This document shows positions 25,031-32,350 of a stretch of 64,000 nt of DNA, piece by piece. The notes beneath the pieces are model-generated. The model worked only from the letters and a program-made list of their open reading frames with translations. It was not told the origin of the DNA and did not search any database. The stretch's first letter is position 1; every line of letters starts with the position of its first letter. This DNA comes from Brevundimonas sp. UBA7664 (GTDB lineage Bacteria; Pseudomonadota; Alphaproteobacteria; Caulobacterales; Caulobacteraceae): contig NZ_DLHQ01000008.1 of NCBI RefSeq assembly GCF_002483305.1, positions 24,188-88,187 of the forward strand, given 5' to 3'. The position numbers and the translations under genes were made by a program.

Positions 25031-25708
25031 ATGACCCTTCGCCAACTCACGCCCGTGTTCGTCGCGGCTCTTGCGCTCGCGGCCTGTGGACCGGCCGACG
25101 CCGATAATTCGACGACGTCGCCGCCGGCCGGCGGCGGCACGACGCAGACTATGCCCTTGATCGTCCAAACCGGGTTCAACGACCTGCTGCGCGATCCAGG
25201 CGTGCCGTTCATCGGCTCGGAAGCAGCCGACGTCACCATCATCAGCTTCGTCGACTACAACTGCCCGTACTGTAAGCAGATGCAGCCCGAACTGACCGCT
25301 CTCGTCGCGAGCGATCCCAAGGTGCGGATCCTTACCAAGGAATGGCCCATCTTCGGCGATGCGTCCGAACTGGCCTCGCGCACGGCGATCGCCGCCCAGT
25401 ACCAAGGCAAGTACGAGGCCGTTCACAACGCCTTCATGGGATCGCCCACGCCCATCGCCGGGGCGGCCGACGTTCAGCGCCTGGCGCTGTCGGCAGGCGT
25501 GGACATGGCCCAGCTCGAACGCGACCTGACCGAGCACGCCGCCGACATCGACGCCGTGCTGCAACGGGTCAGCGCCGAGGCCTCGGCCATGGCCCTGCGC
25601 GGCACGCCCGCCTTCAGCATCAATGGGCAACTAATCCCCGGCGCCCTTCCGCCCGGCCAGCTCAAGGCGTTGGTCCAGCGCATCCGCGCGGGCCAGCCGG
25701 CGCAGTAA
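25031..25708 (+). CDS. DsbA-family lipoprotein thiol oxidoreductase (ScsC/DsbG-like), 225 aa
   Basis: Lipoprotein signal with lipobox LAAC (Cys19), then a Thr/Pro/Gly-rich linker and a DsbA-type thioredoxin domain with the active site Cys78-Pro-Tyr-Cys81 (DYNCPYCKQM) and cis-Pro region RGTPAFSING. GGAGA precedes the ATG. It follows the TlpA-like gene with a 23-base gap. Expected at the periplasmic face of a membrane; probably kept reduced by the DsbD-like protein, as ScsC-type proteins are. Confidence 0.9.
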   Translation: MTLRQLTPVFVAALALAACGPADADNSTTSPPAGGGTTQTMPLIVQTGFNDLLRDPGVPFIGSEAADVTIISFVDYNCPYCKQMQPELTALVASDPKVRILTKEWPIFGDASELASRTAIAAQYQGKYEAVHNAFMGSPTPIAGAADVQRLALSAGVDMAQLERDLTEHAADIDAVLQRVSAEASAMALRGTPAFSINGQLIPGALPPGQLKALVQRIRAGQPAQ

Positions 25709-25711
25709 GCC

Positions 25712-27139
25712 ATGGCCCGCCTGACCCTGCTCCAGCTGAACGATCTGCATGGCTATCTGGAGCCGCACCCCGAACTGGTCCCGACCGCCGGTGGCTGGCG
25801 GTTCGAGCGGCTCGGCGGGGTCGCCCGTATCGCCCGCCTGTTCGCCGAGGCGCGCGCCGAAGGACCGTGTCTGACGCTCGACAACGGCGACACCTTCCAC
25901 GGCACGCGGGTGGCGGTCGCCAGCCGGGGCGAGGCCCTGATCCCGATCATGAACGCCCTCCAAATCGACGCCATGACGGCGCACTGGGAGTTCGCCTATG
26001 GACCCGCGGACTTCAAGGCCCTCGCGCGCCGGCTCGACTACCCCGTGCTGGCTGCCAATGTGTTCCGCAAGGCCACCGGCGATCTCCTGTTTGAGGGCCG
26101 CCGGGTCTTCGAGCGGGGCGGGTTGCGGATCGGGGTGATCGGCCTGGCCTGTCCGATCGTCGATAAGACCATGCCGCCGGCCTTCTCGGAGGGCATGCGC
26201 TTCGAACTGGGCGCGGCCCAGGCGCGCGAGCAGCTGGCGATCCTGCGGCGGGAGCAGGTCGATCTCGTGGTCCTGCTGTCCCACCTGGGACTCCCGCAGG
26301 ACCTCAAGCTGGCGTCGGAGCTTCTGGGCCTCGACGTGATCCTCAGCGGCCATACCCACAACCGGCTGCATGAGCCGGCGCGGGTCGGCGACACCCTGAT
26401 CATCCAGTCGGGTTGTCACGGAGCCTATGTCGGTCGGCTGGACTTGGACGTCGCCGATGGACGGGTCTCGCTGAACCGCCACCACCTGATCCCGGTTGAT
26501 GACGGACCCACAGACGCCAGCCTCGAAACGCTCGTCCGCGCGGCTCTGGCGCCCGAGCGCAAAGCCATGGCGCGCGTGGTCGGCCGCACCGCCATCCCCC
26601 TGCATCGCTACGCCATGGCCAGCGCGCCGATGGACGATGTGCTCCTGGCCGCGGTGGCCGGGACGGCGGGGACGGAGATCGCCTTTTCCAACGGCTGGCG
26701 ATACGGCGCGCCGGTGGCGCCTGGACCGGTGACCCTGGGTGACCTCTACAACATCGTGCCCATGAACCCGTCCATCTCCCGCGTCACCCTCACCGGCGGC
26801 GAGCTCATCGCCATGATGGAAGACAACCTGGAGCGCACCTTCGCCGCGGACCCGTTTGAACAGATGGGGGGTTACATCAAACGATGCCGCGGCCTGACCG
26901 TCTTCGCCAAGCTTGAGAATCCGAAGGGCGCGCGCATCGACCGGCTGCTGGTCGGAGATCGCCCCGTCGATCCGCAAGCTGACTACCCGGTCGCCTTCGT
27001 CACCAGCCAAGGCGTGCCCAGACGCTATGGGCGGGACCGGCGAACCCTGGACGTCGATAGCGTCTCCGCCCTCCAGCAATGGTTCGTCGATCATGTGCCG
27101 GGCGAGACCGACCTGCCGTCCAGCGTTCTCATTGTCTGA
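25712..27139 (+). CDS. Bifunctional metallophosphatase/5'-nucleotidase, SoxB-like, 475 aa
   Basis: Calcineurin-like metallophosphatase domain: LNDLHGYL, LDNGDTFHGT, AHWEF in place of the usual NHEFD (the HWEF form is that of SoxB), LLSHLG and SGHTHNRLHE supply the metal ligands. A 5'-nucleotidase C-terminal domain follows. There is no signal peptide. The start is three bases after the DsbA-like stop, so it belongs to the same operon. With DsrE and thiol redoxins around it, a role with sulfur-linked substrates is possible, but no other sox genes are present. Confidence 0.8.
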   Translation: MARLTLLQLNDLHGYLEPHPELVPTAGGWRFERLGGVARIARLFAEARAEGPCLTLDNGDTFHGTRVAVASRGEALIPIMNALQIDAMTAHWEFAYGPADFKALARRLDYPVLAANVFRKATGDLLFEGRRVFERGGLRIGVIGLACPIVDKTMPPAFSEGMRFELGAAQAREQLAILRREQVDLVVLLSHLGLPQDLKLASELLGLDVILSGHTHNRLHEPARVGDTLIIQSGCHGAYVGRLDLDVADGRVSLNRHHLIPVDDGPTDASLETLVRAALAPERKAMARVVGRTAIPLHRYAMASAPMDDVLLAAVAGTAGTEIAFSNGWRYGAPVAPGPVTLGDLYNIVPMNPSISRVTLTGGELIAMMEDNLERTFAADPFEQMGGYIKRCRGLTVFAKLENPKGARIDRLLVGDRPVDPQADYPVAFVTSQGVPRRYGRDRRTLDVDSVSALQQWFVDHVPGETDLPSSVLIV

Positions 27140-27171
27140 GAGTCGATATTCCTTCGCCCCGGAGCCCCCCG

Positions 27172-27696
27172 ATGAAAGCACTGCTTCTCGCCCTCGCCTT
27201 TGCCGCGGCCGTGACCGTCTCCCCCGCCTTCGCCCAGGTCGTTCCCGGATACGGCGGCTTTACGCCCCTGCCCGAAGCGGGCGAACAGCCCGATCCCGAC
27301 CGGGTCTACAAGGTGGTTTTCGACGTCTCCCAGGGCGGCCCCGATGATGGCCCGAATCGGGGCCTCGATCGCGTTGCGCGTCTGATCAACATGCTGGCCG
27401 CCGGCGGGGTCGACGCCGACCACCGCCAGGTCGTGGTCGTGGTGCACGGCGCGGCCACCCTGTCGGTGTTGTCGGACCCGGCCTGGGCCGCACGGGGCAA
27501 GGGCACGGCCAATCCCAACAGCGCCTTGATCCGGGCCCTGATCGCCGCCGGTGTCGAAGTTCGCATCTGCGGTCAGGCCATGGTCGGCAATCGAGTGGTC
27601 GAGGAGGACCTCGCGCCCGGGGTCACCGTCGACCTCGCCGCCCTGATGACCGTGGTCCACCGTCAACAGGCGGGCTATGCGCTGATCGCGGACTGA
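27172..27696 (+). CDS. Secreted DsrE/DsrF-like protein, 174 aa
   Basis: Signal peptide (MKALLLALAFAAAVTVSPAFAQ), then a DsrE-type fold: VYKVVFDVSQGGPDDGPNRGLDRVARLINML, VVVVVHGAATLSVLS, and a single conserved cysteine in VEVRICGQAM at the position of the sulfur-carrying Cys. Periplasmic. It is last in the redox operon. DsrE proteins carry or transfer sulfane sulfur, which fits the persulfide theme of the region. Confidence 0.85.
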   Translation: MKALLLALAFAAAVTVSPAFAQVVPGYGGFTPLPEAGEQPDPDRVYKVVFDVSQGGPDDGPNRGLDRVARLINMLAAGGVDADHRQVVVVVHGAATLSVLSDPAWAARGKGTANPNSALIRALIAAGVEVRICGQAMVGNRVVEEDLAPGVTVDLAALMTVVHRQQAGYALIAD

Positions 27697-27837
27697 ACCG
27701 ACTCACCCCCGCGACGGCCGTGATGACGCGACTTCCTTGGCCCTGGCGCCGGCCCGTTGGAGAGGGGACCAGCCAGACCGCGCGGTCCAACCCCTAAACC
27801 AGTCCTAACCGACGACTGCTTTGAGTCAAAAAGCGCC

Positions 27838-29076
27838 CTAACGACCCAGGTCCGCTCCCCGTCCCGCCACGACCTGCGCCAACCCGTTCGCCATCGGCTC
27901 CAGCGCGATCCTGCTCCCCATCCTCGCGGCGTCTCCCGCCCTCACCCGCGCATAGTGCTCGACCCCGCCCGCATCCTTCACCACCACGAACGGCGCCGCA
28001 CCCGCCTCGTCGTGAAACCCGCTCTTCACCACCACCCCGCGCACTCGCTCCGTCCCGAGCGGCCGCACCTCCCTCGCCCCCTCCAGCCGTCGCTGGTTCA
28101 GCGTCCGGATAATGTCGCGCCGCGCCTGTAGCGTCCGCAGCTTCGTCTCCATCTCTCCGTCGAGCTGGTAACGCCGTCCCGTCCTCACCGCGAAACCCAG
28201 CCCCTCCAGATGGCGCAGCCGCCCCCGGGTCAGCGCCGCCCAGGCGTCATTGACGCCCACGCCATCCTCGACCGTCCCGTTCGCATCCGCCGCCGCCAGC
28301 AGCCGCCGGTCGAAGCCGGTGAACCGGTCCGCCCCGGTCTCCTTCCAGATACGCAGTTCCGCCTCCACCCGGGACAGGTCGCCGAGCCGCTCCTGCGCCA
28401 CCTCCTGCGCCCGCGCCCGGAAGCCGTAGCCGATGTAGTCGCGCGGGATGACCAGGTCCCGCCCGTCGCCTCGCCGACCCCGCACCAACACATGGGCGTG
28501 CGGCTGGTCGGTGTCGTAATGGCAGGTCGCCACCCATTTCAGATTCGGCTCCCCCAGGTCCGCCGACACCCGCCCCATGACCTCGCGGGCATAGCCCTTC
28601 AGATCCCCGATCCGGTCGCCGTGCTCCGGCGAGATGATGAAGCGGAAATGGTGCCGGTCCTCGCTCCAGCCCCCGGTCTCGACCACCGGCCGAACATCGT
28701 CCGTCTCCCGGTCGAAGAACTCCGGCCGCGCGCCTTCGACCCCGGCTCCCGAGCGTCCGAGATAGCTCACATGCGCCGCCAGGGCCGCCGCCCGCTCGGC
28801 GCCCTTGCCGATGTGCCGGGACACCAGCGCCTTGACGATGACCCGCTGACGAACGTCCAGACGAAAGGCCCGGCCCGAGCGTCCCTGCGCCGCCCTGAGC
28901 ACCCCTGACCGATCCCCCAGCGCGAACGCCCGCGAGCTGGCCAGTCGTCGCAACAGCCCGGTGCGGACGTTCACCCGATCGGGTTTGAGGGACAGCGGAA
29001 GTCGGACCTGGACCGCCTCCGGGTCCTGACCGGCGCCGGCCGACAGACGCGACTGGATGGCTTCACGGATCAGCAT
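27838..29076 (-). CDS. VirD2-like relaxase (DUF3363-type), short form, 412 aa
   Basis: Mobilisation nuclease: DRHHFRFIISPEHGDRIGDLKGYAREVM followed by the metal-binding motif HYDTDQPHAHVLVRG, the signature of the VirD2/DUF3363 relaxases. The N-terminal 80 residues are basic. DUF3363 relaxases are usually 600 residues or more; this one ends shortly after the nuclease region, so the C-terminal part is missing or it is a natural short form. A GGGAGGC ribosome-binding site precedes the ATG. It would nick oriT. No coupling protein or type IV secretion gene is in the window, suggesting a mobilisable element. Confidence 0.82.
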   Translation of the reverse strand: MLIREAIQSRLSAGAGQDPEAVQVRLPLSLKPDRVNVRTGLLRRLASSRAFALGDRSGVLRAAQGRSGRAFRLDVRQRVIVKALVSRHIGKGAERAAALAAHVSYLGRSGAGVEGARPEFFDRETDDVRPVVETGGWSEDRHHFRFIISPEHGDRIGDLKGYAREVMGRVSADLGEPNLKWVATCHYDTDQPHAHVLVRGRRGDGRDLVIPRDYIGYGFRARAQEVAQERLGDLSRVEAELRIWKETGADRFTGFDRRLLAAADANGTVEDGVGVNDAWAALTRGRLRHLEGLGFAVRTGRRYQLDGEMETKLRTLQARRDIIRTLNQRRLEGAREVRPLGTERVRGVVVKSGFHDEAGAAPFVVVKDAGGVEHYARVRAGDAARMGSRIALEPMANGLAQVVAGRGADLGR

Positions 29077-29356
29077 TCGACGCCTCCCACCAGGCCGCCG
29101 ACGCCGCCCAGGACCGACAACTCACCGCAAGTCGTCCAACACCCTCAAGCGCGCCGCTAACCTGCTGACAGACTACGAAAAACCCGGACCGCCCAACACC
29201 CTCTTTTATCTTGCCCTAAGCCCCTTTTCGCAGATTTCCGGACACCGCCGTCATACGTTCGCACGTCGGACCAAACCTCATCATCGCATCGCCGGTCCAT
29301 CGCCTGGTCGTCCCTGGGGCGTCGTCTTCGATCGCTCGAACGCCCCGGACGACAAA
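29077..29356. other. Non-coding region upstream of the relaxase gene, possible oriT
   Basis: About 280 bases between the relaxase start and the DUF2493 terminator hold no supported gene. The stretch is less GC-rich than its surroundings and contains A/T tracts (around 29175-29230), and origins of transfer commonly lie beside their relaxase gene. No convincing nick-site motif or long inverted repeat could be picked out by eye, so this is only a placement hypothesis. Confidence 0.25.
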
Positions 29357-29357
29357 C

Positions 29358-29386
29358 AAAAACCCGCCCGGCCGAAGCCGAGCGGG
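29358..29386 (-). terminator. Rho-independent terminator of the DUF2493 gene
   Basis: Ten-base stem with a four-base loop (CCCGCCCGGC at 29363-29372, CGAA, GCCGAGCGGG at 29377-29386; one mismatch, read as G-T in RNA). On the minus strand it is followed by TTTTTGTTTG. It lies 24 bases beyond the DUF2493 stop. Confidence 0.85.
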
Positions 29387-29409
29387 TCGTTGATGGCAGT
29401 CTCGATCGA

Positions 29410-30351
29410 TCAGGCCGCGCGCGCCCGGATGGGGACATGCCGCAGCCCGGATTCCATTGCCTTCTGTCCGAGGTTGAGCGCCGGTCCGAACGGCCGCTGG
29501 TCCGCCCGCGCCCGATCCACCGAATGCACCAGGGTGAGGCAGACCTCAGGCTCGAGCGCGATCAGTTCGTCGTTCGCCCGGAAGGGAGCCGCCTTGCCGT
29601 GGGTGTCGAAATCCGCCCGGGCGAGGATCAGCTTCACCCCCTTCTGCTGGGCCCATTTGATCGCCAGCTTCTCGGAGCCCTTCGCCCCGGTCGTCGCCAG
29701 GGCCATGTCGGGCCACTCCTGTTTCGCCCAGTTCAGGGCGTCGAAGATCCGCCCGGCGTCTTCCGGGGTATCCGCCGTCGGAGCCCCTCTGAAGGCGATG
29801 ACCGGACCGCCCGGATCCGCCTCCCCCGCACGCCGGTTGCGGATCGCCCGGATCGCCTGTTTCGCCTCCAGCTGGGCGGCCGTCAGATGCGTGCCGCGCC
29901 GGCTGCCGCGCCAGGCCGTCCAGACCTCTCCGGTCGCGACCGTCCAGGTTTGCGACGCCGCGTCCCGGATCAGTTCGCAGGCCTGCGTCGCCGCATCGCC
30001 TGCCCGGGCTTTGGCCGTGGCGTCCTGCAGTTCGACGTCGGCCGCTTCCGATCCGTCGAAGTCCCGGTCGAGCGATCGCATCGTATCGCGCGCCCTATCC
30101 GCGTCGCGTTCGATCCGCCCGGCGGCCGAATGGAAGGCGCCGATCAGGGCTTCTCCGAGGATCGTCTGGAAGTCCTCCAAGGCTGTGTCGGAGATCACGT
30201 CCAGAAGCTCGGTCATGAGCGCGCGCCCGAGCTGGGCCAGGGCGTCTTCCGTCGGAAGCGGACCGCCTTCCTCGATGGAGGCTGACAGGTTGCCCAGGGC
30301 GGAGTCGGAGATCGGGGTGAAGGCGGAGGATGAGGTGTTGAAGCGGGTCAT
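29410..30351 (-). CDS. DUF2493 domain protein, 313 aa
   Basis: The C-terminal 130 residues carry the DUF2493 (SLOG-like, YspA-type) fold: VIAFRGAPTADTPEDAGRIFDALNWAKQEW, then LATTGAKGSEKLAIKWAQQKGVKLILARADF, where the TGAKGSEKLA segment is the nucleotide-binding loop. The N-terminal half is helical and Ala/Asp-rich. This gene is a regular member of alphaproteobacterial plasmid and ICE backbones next to relaxase and ParB-like genes. The ATG at 30351 is preferred to the longer frame. A clear terminator follows. Biochemical role unknown; nucleotide-derived ligand sensing is a family-level inference. Confidence 0.82.
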   Translation of the reverse strand: MTRFNTSSSAFTPISDSALGNLSASIEEGGPLPTEDALAQLGRALMTELLDVISDTALEDFQTILGEALIGAFHSAAGRIERDADRARDTMRSLDRDFDGSEAADVELQDATAKARAGDAATQACELIRDAASQTWTVATGEVWTAWRGSRRGTHLTAAQLEAKQAIRAIRNRRAGEADPGGPVIAFRGAPTADTPEDAGRIFDALNWAKQEWPDMALATTGAKGSEKLAIKWAQQKGVKLILARADFDTHGKAAPFRANDELIALEPEVCLTLVHSVDRARADQRPFGPALNLGQKAMESGLRHVPIRARAA

Positions 30352-30805
30352 TGGACCATTCCTTGAGACTGTCGAGCGCCCCATGCGCAACGACCCCGGT
30401 TTTGGCCACAGCGGGGTCCCCGGCAGTCACCGGAGCGGGCGGCCGCTTGGCCGTCCGTGGAGGGGAACGGCGCAGCCGTTGACTTCCGGGGTGCTGTGAC
30501 AAAATCGGAGGGCGTTGTGTGGGGGCAAGTCCTCGCCCGCCTTCGGGCGAGGACACAACTCGGCGCCGACGCGCCGATACGGACAAAGACGCATCGGTTC
30601 GCTTGCCGGCGACGGCGCGCCGTCGCCCATCCGGGACCGGGGTGCTGGAAGGCGGCGGACCCCATCCGCCGCGCACGTGGACGAGTCCCCGGCTCTTGAA
30701 GCTCATCCCTGCCTTCGCGGGGGCGCCGAAAGCAGACCAACGGCGGCCTCGGGTGTCGAGGCCGCCGTGATGGCGCCGGACTGGGGAGTTCAGCAACGCG
30801 GCGTC
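30352..30805. other. Intergenic stretch of about 450 bases with a GC hairpin
   Basis: No gene is supported between the GcrA-like and DUF2493 genes; open frames are Arg/Pro-rich and have no ribosome-binding sites. A perfect nine-base hairpin CCTCGCCCG-ccct-type loop-CGGGCGAGG lies at 30531-30552 without a T-run. The stretch may hold the promoter for the DUF2493 gene and the end of the GcrA transcript. Confidence 0.4.
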
Positions 30806-31282
30806 TCAGTCCAGACCCGCGAGGGCCATCAGACTCTCGGCGCTCTGGCGGACGGGACGGTAGCCGATCTCCGCATGCGCGGCGCAGAAGGCCCCCCTCG
30901 CGATCCGCCTGCCGCACAGGGCGAAGCCGGGGTCTCCGGGATCGCCGTAGGGCCAGCGGCAATCGCGCCGACGCACGGACAGGATGGTCGCCGTCCCATG
31001 AGACGGCGCATCCACCCGGCGCGGTGGGCACGACGCCGGACCCGGCGGCGGCGCGGGCCGGGCCGGCCAGGGTCGACGCGCGACCGGGGGCGCGGCGAGG
31101 CCGGCGGACCTTGAGGCCGGCGGCCGAGCGGCCGACAGGCCCAGGCGATAGACCTTGCCCAGGACCGCGCTTCTTGTGAGGCCGTGATCCAGATCGCGCG
31201 CGATCTGTGCGGCGCTACGGCCTTCGAGCCAGAGGGTCTTGAGACGACCGACGCGGTCGTCGGTCCAGGCGGAGGCGGTCAT
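30806..31282 (-). CDS. GcrA-family cell-cycle regulator, 158 aa
   Basis: N-terminal GcrA DNA-binding region AWTDDRVGRLKTLWLEGRSAAQIARDLDHGLTRSAVLGKVYRLGL, a Pro/Arg-rich linker, and the C-terminal sigma-interacting domain with CRWPYGDPGDPGFALCGRRIARGAFCAAHAEIGY. GcrA works with sigma-70 at promoters carrying GANTC sites methylated by CcrM. Chromosomal GcrA is a core regulator in Caulobacter-like bacteria; a second copy on a mobile backbone could tie element gene expression to the host cell cycle. It is encoded between SSB and DUF2493 genes. Confidence 0.9.
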   Translation of the reverse strand: MTASAWTDDRVGRLKTLWLEGRSAAQIARDLDHGLTRSAVLGKVYRLGLSAARPPASRSAGLAAPPVARRPWPARPAPPPGPASCPPRRVDAPSHGTATILSVRRRDCRWPYGDPGDPGFALCGRRIARGAFCAAHAEIGYRPVRQSAESLMALAGLD

Positions 31283-31361
31283 GGCGGAACTCCGGTGTCA
31301 GCGAGCCCAATCGGCTCGCCCGCGCCCGGCCTCGCTTCATCCTCCCGGTCCCCACACAGAA

Positions 31362-31389
31362 ACGGCCCGACGCTCGCGCGCCGGGCCGT
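31362..31389 (-). terminator. Probable terminator downstream of the first SSB gene
   Basis: Inverted repeat ACGGCCCG (31362-31369) / CGGGCCGT (31382-31389) with a GC-rich loop that can extend the stem; on the minus strand it is followed by TTTCTG. It lies 20 bases beyond the SSB stop. The T-run is short, so efficiency is uncertain. Confidence 0.6.
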
Positions 31390-31408
31390 TCCGCCTTTCG
31401 CCGACGGA

Positions 31409-31828
31409 TCAGAACGGGATGTCGTCGTTCAGATCGTATCCGCTCGCCGGCTCCTGCACCTGCCGGTCGGCGGCGCCGTCGTCCGCCGACGGCCGGTCGC
31501 GCCGGTTCTTCAGACGAATGTCGCCGACGATCAGACGCAGATCGTAGTGTTCGACCCCGTCCTTGCCGGTCCAGGTGTCGTTCTCGACATGGCCCTGGAT
31601 CACGACCCGGCTGCCCTTGCGGGCGAAGGCCTCGATATATTTCCCGGCCGTGGCCTCGTTGAAGCAGATGCAGTTGAAGCCGGTGGTGCGCTCGCCCGGC
31701 GTGCCGTCGGCGCGCCGGAAGCGGGTGGTCTCCAGCACGCGGAAGCTCGCGCGCTTCTTGCCCGAGCCCTGGGCCGACAGGATGGACGGGTCGGCGGCCA
31801 GATAGCCTTCGAGGGTGAGGGTCTGCAT
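31409..31828 (-). CDS. ssb: Single-stranded DNA-binding protein, 139 aa
   Basis: OB-fold protein with LTLEGYLAADPSIL, FRVLETTRFRRADGTPGERTTGFNCICFNE, GSRVVIQGHVENDTWTGKDGVEHYDLRLIVGDI, and the acidic C-terminal tail DLNDDIPF that recruits partner proteins. Its leader (CAGGAGACTGAC before ATGCAGACC) is nearly the same as that of the next gene upstream, which encodes a second SSB-like protein. It is part of the element's replication/transfer module. Confidence 0.92.
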   Translation of the reverse strand: MQTLTLEGYLAADPSILSAQGSGKKRASFRVLETTRFRRADGTPGERTTGFNCICFNEATAGKYIEAFARKGSRVVIQGHVENDTWTGKDGVEHYDLRLIVGDIRLKNRRDRPSADDGAADRQVQEPASGYDLNDDIPF

Positions 31829-31862
31829 GGTCAGTCTCCTGAAGATGGGATTCGGTTGAGGA

Positions 31863-32228
31863 TCAGGCGGCGGCGCGATCGGTTTCGCGGGCGTCGACGG
31901 TGTCGGGGTCGCGGGCCTCGGCCCAGTCGAGGACGGTCAGCCGGTTCACCACCAGTTCCTTGGCGGTGCGTTCGGTCCCGTCCTTGGCGGCGTAGGCCGT
32001 GTCGATGAAGGCGCCGACGACGACGGCTTCGCAGCCTTGGGCAAGTCCGCGGGCGATAACCTTCTCGTTCAGCCCCTTCGACCAGCTGACGCAGTTGACC
32101 CCGACGAGCCGGTCCTTGCCGGCGCCATCGACGCCGCGCTTTTCGAGCAGCCGGAACACCGCCTTGGCGAAGTCCGGGCTGATCTGGGGGTCGGCCGCCA
32201 ACCGGCCGGTGAACACCATGGTCTGCAT
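31863..32228 (-). CDS. Divergent SSB-like protein, 121 aa
   Basis: OB-fold protein related to SSB (MVFTGRLAADPQISPDFAKAVFRLLEKRG, LVGVNCVSWSKGLNEKVIARGLAQGCEAVVVGAFIDTAYAAKDG) but without the DDIPF tail. The ATG at 32228 has AGGAG upstream and shares the leader CAGGAGACTGAC with the SSB gene 35 bases downstream, which points to an old tandem duplication. Losing the interaction tail suggests it coats DNA without recruiting the same partners. Confidence 0.82.
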   Translation of the reverse strand: MQTMVFTGRLAADPQISPDFAKAVFRLLEKRGVDGAGKDRLVGVNCVSWSKGLNEKVIARGLAQGCEAVVVGAFIDTAYAAKDGTERTAKELVVNRLTVLDWAEARDPDTVDARETDRAAA

Positions 32229-32350
32229 GTCAGTCTCCTGTTGATCCGAAGCGCCGGGGAGCCGATCTCCCCAATGCCGCTTCACCCGGGACCTCCCTTC
32301 CTCCGTCCTCTCCTGCCCGGACGGGGCCTCCGCCCCGCCCGGCGCATGTC

